The position numbers were made by a program, and so were the translations under genes. Positions 15,905 through 25,103 of a stretch of DNA of 64,000 bases are shown here, piece by piece. Position 1 is the first letter of the stretch. Each line of letters starts with the position of its first letter. The notes beneath the pieces were generated by a model that was not told the origin of the DNA, made no database searches, and saw nothing but the letters and a program-made list of their open reading frames with translations. The stretch is taken from contig MPMX01000004.1 of NCBI GenBank assembly GCA_002238725.1, forward strand, positions 62,001 through 126,000, read 5' to 3'. Source of the stretch: Rhodospirillaceae bacterium bin65. Lineage in GTDB: Bacteria; Pseudomonadota; Alphaproteobacteria; Bin65.

Positions 15905-16528
15905 CTAACCGCCCGAGGGCGGTGGGTCATGACCCATCTTGTGTTGGACGGCGAATTTGCTGGAAACCGAGTGACCCCTGTATTGAGGGAACCCCAATGG
16001 CGCTGGCAGTTCCGACAACCTCGGCTCAACCAGTTCACGCAGTTTGGCCAGCGCTCTCTGGGTCTTGAGACGTGCGCGGAGTGCGCCGACGCTGGTAACG
16101 AAGGGGTTAAGTTGTTCGGGAGGGAATTTGGCGACAGCAGTCAGGAAGCTATCGGCAAGCGCTACGCGGCGCTGGACCCAGCGCAGAGCGCCAGGCAATT
16201 CGATAAAGTCCCGCCGCAGTTCGGTGGCCGCCGCCTTTAGACTGGAGGCGCCTTCGGCACAGTGGACAGCCGTCTCAAGCGCGTCGAGGGTGTCCGGCAG
16301 GCGTGCTGCCAGGCAATCGGGCAACAGGCTGAAAGTGGTGTGACTCTCAGGGCAGTACCAGCGAGCGATGCGCGTCCCGCGTGGAGTCTTACGCGTGTAG
16401 GTACCGTGTCGCGCGAACGAGCACCCGCCGTGCGGATGGCTCGGACAGCATTCCAGCCTTGCATCGAGCCACGCCCGCGCGTCAACGTATTGCTCGCCGG
16501 TAAGCCGCGTTGGATAGCGAATCTGCAC
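15905..16528 (-). CDS. Cys/His-rich (zinc-ribbon-like) mobile-element protein, 207 aa
   Basis: The first 65 residues carry C27, C28, H31, H33, C36, H41, C59 and H63 in the context LECCPSHPHGGCSFARHGTY and TRIARWYCPESHTTFSLLP. This resembles the InsA-type zinc ribbon plus helix-turn-helix found in transposition proteins. The C-terminal half is helical (RRDFIELPGALRWVQRR and later ALAKLRELVEPRLSEL). It is the outermost gene of the unit, 190 bases from flank copy C, and reads the same way as the recombinase genes. I recall this family next to recombinases in other alphaproteobacteria but know no function. Confidence 0.6.
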   Translation of the reverse strand: MQIRYPTRLTGEQYVDARAWLDARLECCPSHPHGGCSFARHGTYTRKTPRGTRIARWYCPESHTTFSLLPDCLAARLPDTLDALETAVHCAEGASSLKAAATELRRDFIELPGALRWVQRRVALADSFLTAVAKFPPEQLNPFVTSVGALRARLKTQRALAKLRELVEPRLSELPAPLGFPQYRGHSVSSKFAVQHKMGHDPPPSGG

Positions 16529-16716
16529 CGGCCTGGGGGCTCGCCGGAGCAGTCCGTGCGGGCCGCAATCTGCTTGGACAAGGACAAAGATTACGACAGC
16601 GTTCCGGCCGGGCCAAGTTTCGAAGACACAGACGGATCCTGCGTATCGCGCTTCCCTCCGCCGATCTTATGTGTACTCCGGTCCGGGCTGTCCGTACCTG
16701 ACTCATGGAGGAAGAT

Positions 16717-16807
16717 TGTTGTTAGGCGTCAAGCTTTGACCCCTTGATTCGAGCTAAATCAATAAGTTGAGCCGCTGATGGGCGTCCAACAGACGCGCCG
16801 AATAACA
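16717..16807 (-). repeat. ~90-bp module, copy C (inverted to A and B)
   Basis: Reverse complement matches copy A over about 86 bases. The module has its own imperfect inverted ends: TGTTGTTAGGCG at 16717-16728 and CGCCGAATAACA at 16796-16807, which pair at 10 of 12 positions. It is the right boundary of the recombinase/ParB unit. Confidence 0.8.
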
Positions 16808-17170
16808 CCGGAGGACGCTTTAGTTCACTCCGTCACGGGCCAACGGAACGGTTGCGTGGGGTGTCAGGCGATGACGAGAGTACGGTCGCGACGCGGTGTT
16901 GCTATGGTGTTGATTGCGTTCTGGACTGAACAAGCGGAGAAGTCATAGACCTGTAACCTATTGTTAATAAGCGTATTTTACTGACCCATTTGCAGGAAAT
17001 CCCCTAGACAGACAAATTTGAAACCCTCCCCTACGGCCGATCCGGGGGGGTCCATACACGGATCGTCGCTGCGCTCCGTCCGGGATAACAAAACAGGAAG
17101 ACGGGATTCCAGTTGTCAGGTCGATCATCCGAACGTCCTGACCGTTCAATCGGCTGGCCCGACCGACCCC
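16808..17170. other. Intergenic stretch with palindromic repeat
   Basis: No gene is seen. 16950-17000 is AT-rich. 17056-17090 (GGATCGTCGCTGCGCTCCGT then CCGG) is a copy of an intergenic repeat family found also near 24791, 29661, 45891 and 58431. It lies downstream of pyrG. Confidence 0.5.
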
Positions 17171-18802
<1,632 letters not shown>

Positions 18803-18968
18803 GACGGGACGGCATCATACAAGGTTCGGCGCATCGGCGAAAGCGGCGGCGAGAGCAATCGGTCAGGCGACCTGTCCGGCCGGCGCGCGGGGTAACGCCC
18901 GGAGCGGTTCGGCAGAGGTAGTGGGAGTATCGGGCGGCCGGTTCGGCGGAGGAACGCCGCCGCCACCG

Positions 18969-19319
18969 CTATTGTTTCGGCGCCGGGGGCGCGGCCGGCT
19001 GCTCCGCCGGCGTCTTCGTGCTGCCCTGCTGTGCGGCCGGTGCGGTGTTGCCCGCGCCGGTCACCACGCTGGTCGGCGCGCGCTTGCTGCCCGACATGAT
19101 GGCGAGACCCATGCTGGACGCGATGAAGAGCGCCGCGATCACCGCGGTTGCCCGGGTCAGCAGGTTGGCGGTTGCCGCGCCGGTCAGGAAGCCGCTCATG
19201 CCGCCGCCTCCACCGCCGCCGCCGATACCGAGCGCGCCGCCTTCGCTGCGCTGCAGCAGCACCACGCCGATCAGCGAGATCGCCAGAACCAGGTGAACGA
19301 TCAGGAGGACGAGTTCCAT
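18969..19319 (-). CDS. secG: Preprotein translocase subunit SecG
   Basis: Inner-membrane subunit of the SecYEG channel. Encodes 116 aa: TM1 LVLLIVHLVLAISLIGVVLL, the conserved cytoplasmic loop QRSEGGALGIGG with a glycine run then MSGFLTGAATANLLTRAT, TM2 AVIAALFIASSMGLAI, and a proline/alanine-rich tail ending PAAPPAPKQ as in many alphaproteobacteria. It is upstream of pyrG on the same strand. Triosephosphate isomerase, which often precedes secG, is absent; instead a repeat pair and an SDR gene lie upstream. Confidence 0.95.
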   Translation of the reverse strand: MELVLLIVHLVLAISLIGVVLLQRSEGGALGIGGGGGGGGMSGFLTGAATANLLTRATAVIAALFIASSMGLAIMSGSKRAPTSVVTGAGNTAPAAQQGSTKTPAEQPAAPPAPKQ

Positions 19320-19395
19320 TTCCGGTCCGCTGCGGTTCAGGGCGGCGTTGCGGCGCGAACCTCGGGAGAGGCTTCAGGCCGGCGCGCCGGCCGCC

Positions 19396-19596
19396 GGATG
19401 GCCGCTATATAGGCGCTGCCCGTCGAAAATGCCATACGGATCGTGGCCGCTTGCGCCAACGGGCCGCGCTCCGCCGCCGCCCCCCGCCAGCCCCGCCGGC
19501 CCGCCGCGCCCGGAGGGCCGCAATAGAGGCGCTCCCCGTCAAAAATGCCATCCGGATGGGGGCCGCTTGCGCCACCGGGCCGCGCTCCGCGGCGGC
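19396..19596. repeat. Direct-repeat pair (about 85 bases) upstream of secG
   Basis: 19396-19480 and 19512-19596 share GGCGCT, CCCGTC, AAAATGCCAT, CCGCTTGCGCCA and CGGGCCGCGCTCCGC in the same order, offset by 116 bases. The spacer is a proline-codon-like GC run. It may be a duplicated regulatory segment in front of secG or a local repeat; no promoter could be identified. Confidence 0.6.
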
Positions 19597-19622
19597 CCGC
19601 CGCGAGCCCGGCGGACCGGCCG

Positions 19623-20519
19623 CTAACCCAGTTCGCGCACGATATTTTCCAGCCCGGTCGTGCCCTTGTTCAGCCCGGCCTTCTGGAGGAAGCGGCAATT
19701 TTCGCCGAGGCCCCAGATGTTGCTGCTGTTCGCCATGACGCCGCCGTCGACCGTAATCGTCTCACCGGTGATGAAGCGGGCGTCGTCGGAGGCGAGGAAG
19801 GCCGCAGCCGCGGCGATATCCTCGGGCCGGCCCAGATCGGGCCAGGGCTGGCGCTCGGTCATGTCCGGCAGGCGCGAGGGATCGCCGCCATGGGCGAGCG
19901 GCGTGTCGATCAGGCCGGGCGCCACGCCGTTCACCCGGATGCGGTAGGACGCCAGTTCGAGCGCGAGGCTGCGCACCAGGTTGACGACCGCCGCCTTGGC
20001 CGCCGAATAGGCGTGCGGCCCGCCGCCGCCGGACAGGCCGGCCACGCTGCCGGTCGCCACGATGGCCCCGCCAGCCGGACGACCATCGGAACCGCCCGGA
20101 TTGGCGCGCATTGCCGGGGCCGCAAATTTCGCCCCGAGGAACACGCTGCGCACCAGGAAGGCGAATGTCGTGTCCCACTCTTCGACCGTCGTCTCGGTAA
20201 TCGGCCCGATAGCGCCGCCGACGCCGGCGTTGAGGAAGGCGATGTCGAGCCGGCCCCAATGGGCGACCGCGCCTTCGAAACAGTCCCGCATCGCCGCTTC
20301 GTCGGTCGCGTCGGCCCGGACATAGGCGGTGCGCTCGCCATGCCCGTTGGCGCGCGCGAGCGCCAGCGTCTCTTTGGCATTGGCGTCGTTCAGGTCGGCG
20401 AACGTCACCCGCGCGCCCTCGTTCAGAAAGCGCAGCACCGCCGCCCGGCCGATGCCGCTCGCCCCGCCGGTAATGATCGCCGCACGCCCCTCAAACCTGC
20501 TGCCGCAACTGCCCGCCAT
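19623..20519 (-). CDS. SDR-family NAD(P)-dependent oxidoreductase
   Basis: Classical short-chain dehydrogenase of 298 aa. The cofactor loop TGGASGIGRAA is at 17-27, NAGVGG is at the end of strand 4, the catalytic serine lies in VATGSVAGLSG, the Y-x3-K pair in HAYSAAKAAVVN, and the C-terminal motif is FITGETITVDGGVM. The 34-residue tail after VDGG is longer than usual. Substrate unknown. It diverges from cysS (131-base gap) and lies upstream of the secG repeat pair. Confidence 0.9.
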   Translation of the reverse strand: MAGSCGSRFEGRAAIITGGASGIGRAAVLRFLNEGARVTFADLNDANAKETLALARANGHGERTAYVRADATDEAAMRDCFEGAVAHWGRLDIAFLNAGVGGAIGPITETTVEEWDTTFAFLVRSVFLGAKFAAPAMRANPGGSDGRPAGGAIVATGSVAGLSGGGGPHAYSAAKAAVVNLVRSLALELASYRIRVNGVAPGLIDTPLAHGGDPSRLPDMTERQPWPDLGRPEDIAAAAAFLASDDARFITGETITVDGGVMANSSNIWGLGENCRFLQKAGLNKGTTGLENIVRELG

Positions 20520-20650
20520 CTTCCGCTCCGCCGCTGGAAATTTGCCGCCACCAAGCCCGAAAGTTGCCGCGGGTCAAGGCTTGCCCTTGCCGAACCGGCG
20601 CTTCCGGGGCCACTTTGCGCCCGACGCTATCCCCTGCCGCCGACCCTGCG

Positions 20651-22066
20651 ATGCCCGAGCCCCTGCCGCTGCGCTTCTTCAACACGCGAACCCGCAAGAT
20701 CGAGCCCTTCGCGCCGGTCGCGCCGCCGAAGGTGACGCTCTACTGCTGCGGGCCGACGGTCTATAACCATGCCCATATCGGCAACCTGCGGACCTACGTG
20801 TTCGAGGACCTGCTGCAACGCACGCTGCGCATGGCGGGCTACGACCTGCATCATGTGATGAACATCACCGATGTCGGCCATCTCGAATCCGACGCCGACG
20901 AGGGCGACGACAAGATGATGCTGGCGGCGGCGCGCGAGCGCAAATCGCCCTGGGATATCGCCCGCTTCTACGAGGGCGAGTTCTTCCGCCACACCGACAT
21001 GATGAAGATCCGCCGGCCGGACACGGTCTGCCGGGCGACCGAGCATATCGGTCAGATGATCGCCATGGTCGAACGGCTGGTCGAACGCGGCCACGCCTAT
21101 GCCGTCGACGGCAATGTCTATTTCGACACCGCGACCTTCCCGGCCTATGCGGATTTCGCCCGGCTGCGGATGGACGCCCAGGAAGCGACCGAACGGGTCG
21201 ACGCCGACGAACGCAAGCGCAATTCCGCCGATTTCGTGCTCTGGTTCAGTCAGTCGAAATATCCCAACCAGGTCATGAAGTGGGATTCGCCCTGGGGCAC
21301 CGGCTTCCCCGGCTGGCATATCGAATGCTCGGCGATGGCGAGCGAATATCTGGGCGAGACCATCGACCTGCATTGCGGCGGCATCGACCATGTGTCGGTC
21401 CACCACACCAACGAGATCGCCCAGTCCGAGGGCTGCTTCGGCCACCGCTGGGTCAACACCTGGCTGCATGGCGAATTCCTTGTGGTCGACGACGCCAAGA
21501 TGGCCAAGTCGAGCGGCGATTTCCTGCATCTCGACCGGCTGGTCGAGGCCGGCTACGAGCCGATGGACTACCGTTACCTGCTGCTGACCGGCCACTACCG
21601 GGCGCGGTTGAGCTTCAGCTTCGAGGCATTGGACGGGGCGCGGCAATCACTCAGGACATTGCGCAATCTCGCCCATGACTGGAGTTATGCGGCGCGGGGT
21701 GGCGATGGAATACGGAGCGAAACGGTGGCCGAGTGGCGCGGTCTGTTCCGGACGGCGCTGTCCAACGATCTGCATGTCCCGAACGCGCTCGCTGTTGCCT
21801 GGAAGATGGCGCGAGACGGAGATCTCGCACCCGCCGAAAAGCTGGCCCTGATGCTCGAGTTCGACGCCGTTTTCGGCCTCGACCTCGCCGCCGCGACGCA
21901 GAGCCGGTCCCTCCCGAACGACCTGATGGCGCTGATCGCCCGGCGCGAAACGGCCCGCGCCGATCGGGACTGGGCGACCGCCGACGCCCTGCGCGACGAG
22001 CTACGCGCGCGCGGCGTCGCGATCAAGGACCGCCCCGGCGGCACCGACTGGGAGTTGATCGCCTGA
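20651..22066 (+). CDS. cysS: Cysteinyl-tRNA synthetase
   Basis: Class I aminoacyl-tRNA synthetase of 471 aa charging tRNA-Cys. The start is set at ATG 20651 (MPEPLPLRFFNTRTR); an upstream in-frame ATG at 20564 would add an unrelated arginine/proline stretch. YCCGPTVYNHAHIGN gives the zinc cysteine and HIGH-type signature (HIGN, 42-45), GWHIECSAM and IDLHCGGIDHVSVHHTNE give further zinc and adenylate residues, and KMAKSSGD at 283-290 is the KMSKS loop with alanine for serine. Followed 149 bases later by malonyl-CoA decarboxylase in the same direction. Confidence 0.97.
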   Translation: MPEPLPLRFFNTRTRKIEPFAPVAPPKVTLYCCGPTVYNHAHIGNLRTYVFEDLLQRTLRMAGYDLHHVMNITDVGHLESDADEGDDKMMLAAARERKSPWDIARFYEGEFFRHTDMMKIRRPDTVCRATEHIGQMIAMVERLVERGHAYAVDGNVYFDTATFPAYADFARLRMDAQEATERVDADERKRNSADFVLWFSQSKYPNQVMKWDSPWGTGFPGWHIECSAMASEYLGETIDLHCGGIDHVSVHHTNEIAQSEGCFGHRWVNTWLHGEFLVVDDAKMAKSSGDFLHLDRLVEAGYEPMDYRYLLLTGHYRARLSFSFEALDGARQSLRTLRNLAHDWSYAARGGDGIRSETVAEWRGLFRTALSNDLHVPNALAVAWKMARDGDLAPAEKLALMLEFDAVFGLDLAAATQSRSLPNDLMALIARRETARADRDWATADALRDELRARGVAIKDRPGGTDWELIA

Positions 22067-22214
22067 ACCGCGATTCCGGCGACGGGCCGGGAGGCGGTGG
22101 CAGGGGTTGCGGCAACGTGACGGCGCCGGGAAACGCGGTCCGGGCGCCGTCCGGCTTGATTGCAGAGGACCATCCGAACATGGTGCCGCCGCTTCCCGGC
22201 CCGATGCACCCGCT

Positions 22215-23546
22215 ATGACGCTGTCCCAAACCAATACCCTGACGCTGCTCGACCGCACGCTGGCGGGCCTGAAAGGGGCCGTGCGCGGTCTGCTCGGCGG
22301 CGACGCCCTCGACCCGCATCCCGACCTGACCGGGAGCGATGCGGAGCGCATCCGCGAGCGCTTCGGAGCGTGTCTGGAGGGTCGGGGCGGCGAGGTGTCG
22401 GCGCGCACCCGCGCCGCCGATCTCGGCAAGGCCTATCTCCAGTTGTCGCCGGCGGGACGGCGCCGCTACCTTACGATCCTGGCGACCGATTTCGACCGCG
22501 ATCCGGCCGCAGTCGACACGGCCGCGGCCGCGCTCGTGGCCGCCGCGCCGGGCGAACGGCCGGCGGCCGAAAACGACCTTCGCGATGCGTTGAGCGCGCC
22601 CCGCGAGCGCCTGCTGCGACAATTCAATGCGCTTCCCGACGGCGTGAAATTTCTGGTCGACCTGCGCTACGACCTGATGGGTTTCGCGCGCGGCGACACG
22701 GCGCTTGCCGGTCTGGAGAAGGATCTCGAACGCCTGCTGACAACCTGGTTCGATGCCGGCTTTCTGGAGCTTCGGCGGATCGACTGGAACGCCCCCGCCG
22801 CATTGCTGGAAAAACTGATCGACTACGAGGCGGTCCATGCCATCCGAAGCTGGGACGACCTCAAGAACAGGCTCGATTCGGATCGCCGCTGCTATGCCTT
22901 CTTCCATCCAAGCATGCCCAGCGAACCGCTGATTTTCGTGGAGGTGGCCCTGGAGATCGGGCTTGCCGGCAACGTCCATGCGCTGCTCGACGAGGAGAGC
23001 CCGGTCGGAGACGCACTGCGCGCCGACACGGCAATCTTCTACTCCATCTCCAATGCCCAGCGCGGCCTTGCCGGCGTCGCTTTCGGCGATTTCCTCATCA
23101 AACGCGTCGTGGACGATCTGCGCGCCGAACTGCCCAACCTGAAGACTTTCGCCACGCTGTCGCCGATCCCGGGTTTCCGGAGCTGGCTGGAAAAGAACCC
23201 GGACGCCGCCGTGGAACGCGCCCTTTCCAAACCCGGATGGTGGCAGGACCCCGAGGCTGCCGAAGCGGCCAAAGGGCCTGTGCTGCGGGCCGTTGCGCGT
23301 TACCTCGTTCACGCCAGGCACAACGGCCGTGCGGCCGACCCGGTCGCGCATTTCCACCTTTCCAACGGGGCCCGCATGGAGCGGCTGAACTGGCTGGCGA
23401 ACGTGTCCGAGAGCGGGCGGGCACAATCGGCCGGCGTGATGATCAACTATCTCTACCGGAACGACACGATCGAGGCGAACCACGAGGCCTACAAGGGCGA
23501 AGGCCGGATTGCGATGTCTTCCACCGTGCGCGCGCTGGCAAGGTGA
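22215..23546 (+). CDS. Malonyl-CoA decarboxylase
   Basis: Converts malonyl-CoA to acetyl-CoA and CO2. Encodes 443 aa from ATG 22215; an upstream start at 22107 adds a non-conserved arginine-rich stretch. An N-terminal helical domain leads into the C-terminal GNAT-fold catalytic domain with YAFFHPSMPSEPLIFVEVAL, the signature FYSISNAQRGLAGVAFGDFL, FATLSPIPGF and the HFHLSNGARMERLNW region containing the catalytic His. Runs with cysS but is metabolically unrelated. Confidence 0.93.
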   Translation: MTLSQTNTLTLLDRTLAGLKGAVRGLLGGDALDPHPDLTGSDAERIRERFGACLEGRGGEVSARTRAADLGKAYLQLSPAGRRRYLTILATDFDRDPAAVDTAAAALVAAAPGERPAAENDLRDALSAPRERLLRQFNALPDGVKFLVDLRYDLMGFARGDTALAGLEKDLERLLTTWFDAGFLELRRIDWNAPAALLEKLIDYEAVHAIRSWDDLKNRLDSDRRCYAFFHPSMPSEPLIFVEVALEIGLAGNVHALLDEESPVGDALRADTAIFYSISNAQRGLAGVAFGDFLIKRVVDDLRAELPNLKTFATLSPIPGFRSWLEKNPDAAVERALSKPGWWQDPEAAEAAKGPVLRAVARYLVHARHNGRAADPVAHFHLSNGARMERLNWLANVSESGRAQSAGVMINYLYRNDTIEANHEAYKGEGRIAMSSTVRALAR

Positions 23547-23567
23547 GGCGACGGTCGCTTCGCTGCC

Positions 23568-24392
23568 TCAGAGGCCGAGCCGGCTCCAGATTGCGCCGAC
23601 ATAATCGTCCGGCCGGGTGACGTAGGGGAAATGGCCGCCCCAGTCGAAGGTGTGGACATGGGCGCCGGGATAGCGCTCGACGACGCCCCGGCGGACCGGC
23701 GCCGTGACCAGCTGGTCGTCGTCGGACTGCAGGATCGTCAGGCGGTCGGACGACACCGCCGCCACCGGAATTTCGGTCACCCGCGAGAGCGCCAGCAACC
23801 GGGCCTTGAACGCGCGGCCGGTAAAGCTGTTTGCCAGTTCGTCGGCCAGGAACCGCTTGATCGCGGCCATTTCGGGCCGTGGCTCCGGCCATTGCGCGAG
23901 GTTGCGGGCCACGGTGGATTTCAGTGCCCCGCCCGGCGTGCCGAGCACCACGTCTTCCGGCGGAAACTTCGCCGCCCGGATCGCCTCGGCCGTCGCGATC
24001 GAGTTGGCGACGAACAGGTGGCCAACCCGGTCCGGATGACGCGCGCCGATCGCCTGGGTGAGCATGCCGCCGAGCGACGAGCCCAGGACATGGGTCCGGC
24101 CGGCATCGAGCCGGTCGAGCAATGCGACCGCACCGTCGGCGATGCGCAGGAAATCGCCGATCATCGGATAGGTGACCGAAATCACCCGGATGTCCGGCGC
24201 CAGGGCCTCGATGACCTTGCGGAAGATATCGGCGTTGCCCAGCGTGCCGGGACAGAGTAGCAGACTCCCGCCGCCGGGAACCGCGCCGGTGTCGATGACA
24301 CGCCAGACGGCGCGGCCGACACTGACCGGCCGCGCCGGGCAGCGCGCGCGGAAGGCGTTCGCCTCGGCAATATAGTCCGGTTCGACGCTCAT
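23568..24392 (-). CDS. Alpha/beta-hydrolase (maspardin-like)
   Basis: Start chosen at ATG 24392 because GGAGAG lies six bases upstream; a longer frame from 24458 lacks a good site. Encodes 274 aa with LLLCPGTLGNADIF (oxyanion region), the nucleophile elbow VLGSSLGGM (serine about 106), and the C-terminal histidine in DWGGHFPYV. The LCPGTxG opening resembles SPG21/maspardin-type hydrolases. Substrate unknown. Converges with the malonyl-CoA decarboxylase gene (21-base gap). Confidence 0.82.
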   Translation of the reverse strand: MSVEPDYIAEANAFRARCPARPVSVGRAVWRVIDTGAVPGGGSLLLCPGTLGNADIFRKVIEALAPDIRVISVTYPMIGDFLRIADGAVALLDRLDAGRTHVLGSSLGGMLTQAIGARHPDRVGHLFVANSIATAEAIRAAKFPPEDVVLGTPGGALKSTVARNLAQWPEPRPEMAAIKRFLADELANSFTGRAFKARLLALSRVTEIPVAAVSSDRLTILQSDDDQLVTAPVRRGVVERYPGAHVHTFDWGGHFPYVTRPDDYVGAIWSRLGL

Positions 24393-25103
24393 CGGGGCTC
24401 TCCGGTGTACAAAACCTGCCGTGTGAGGAATATGGTCCGGAATCAGACCCAACCGCAATATGTTGTGTCCATTCCGGTCGGAAACCGCACCATATGGCGC
24501 TTTCTCAACTTTTGGCTATCCGCCCTTTTTATACGGTCGTTCAATTTCCCGGAGCCTCGTTTTTTCCCGGATTTGAGCCATTTTCCGGCCGAAAACAGAA
24601 ACTAGACGGACCGGTCTGTTTATAGTGTTTTTTTCATCGGGGCAGGCCGGTGAAGTTGCTGTTCGTTCATATAATGTTCCTACCTCCTGGAATCAAGCCC
24701 CCATTTGAATCGACGGCGCCGGGACTATGCACCGGCGCAACAGTCCGTTCCCTTCGACAAGCTCAGGACAGGCTTCCAACCCACCCTCCGGTGCCGCCCC
24801 GGACGGAGCGCAGCGGAGATCCGGGGCCCAGGCGCCACAGACTGAGATCTTTCGGGTCGTCCCTGGGCCCCGGAACAAGTCCGGGGCAGCAAGACTGGAT
24901 TACGGCAACGACGTACGAGCAGCGTTTGCAATTCTCGCTGGCTTCCTCCCGCCGTCGGAAGAAGATGCGGTACCCGCATAGGCAAAGGTAATAATCGCTT
25001 TGAATCCCTCCCCTACAATGCCTGTCGAATCCCTCGGCGCCCGCCCGCCGAACGGCGGCGAGTTCCTCATTCACGCACAGGAGCGTCCCCGCGCGCGGCG
25101 GGA
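24393..25103. other. Intergenic, AT-rich then repeat-rich
   Basis: 24400-24660 is AT-rich with no gene, containing GACGGACCGGTCTGT (near-palindrome) followed ten bases later by a T7 run, a possible weak terminator. 24749-24772 is a CCTTCGACAAGCTCAGG repeat. 24791-24830 and 24863-24890 are GC palindromic repeats (CCCCGGACGGAGCGCAGCGG and GGCCCCGGAACAAGTCCGG). No gene is seen. Confidence 0.6.

Larger units (their letters stand above)
11476..16807. mobile_element. Candidate serine-recombinase/dual-ParB mobile element
   Basis: Five genes all on the minus strand (Cys/His-rich protein, Ser-to-Ala recombinase paralogue, serine recombinase, two ParB-like proteins) are bracketed by module copies B and C in inverted orientation. 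Copy A at 8923 could be the end of a larger or earlier version (7.9 kb). No target-site duplication could be identified by eye. No replication, conjugation or resistance genes are inside. Confidence 0.55.

Noticed and set aside
16717..16807. Integron attC site (GTTAGGC and GTCCAAC cores present)
   Set aside because: The core order is reversed relative to attC, the left/right inner boxes are not paired as required, no intI-type integrase is in the window and the 90-bp core is conserved in sequence rather than only in structure.
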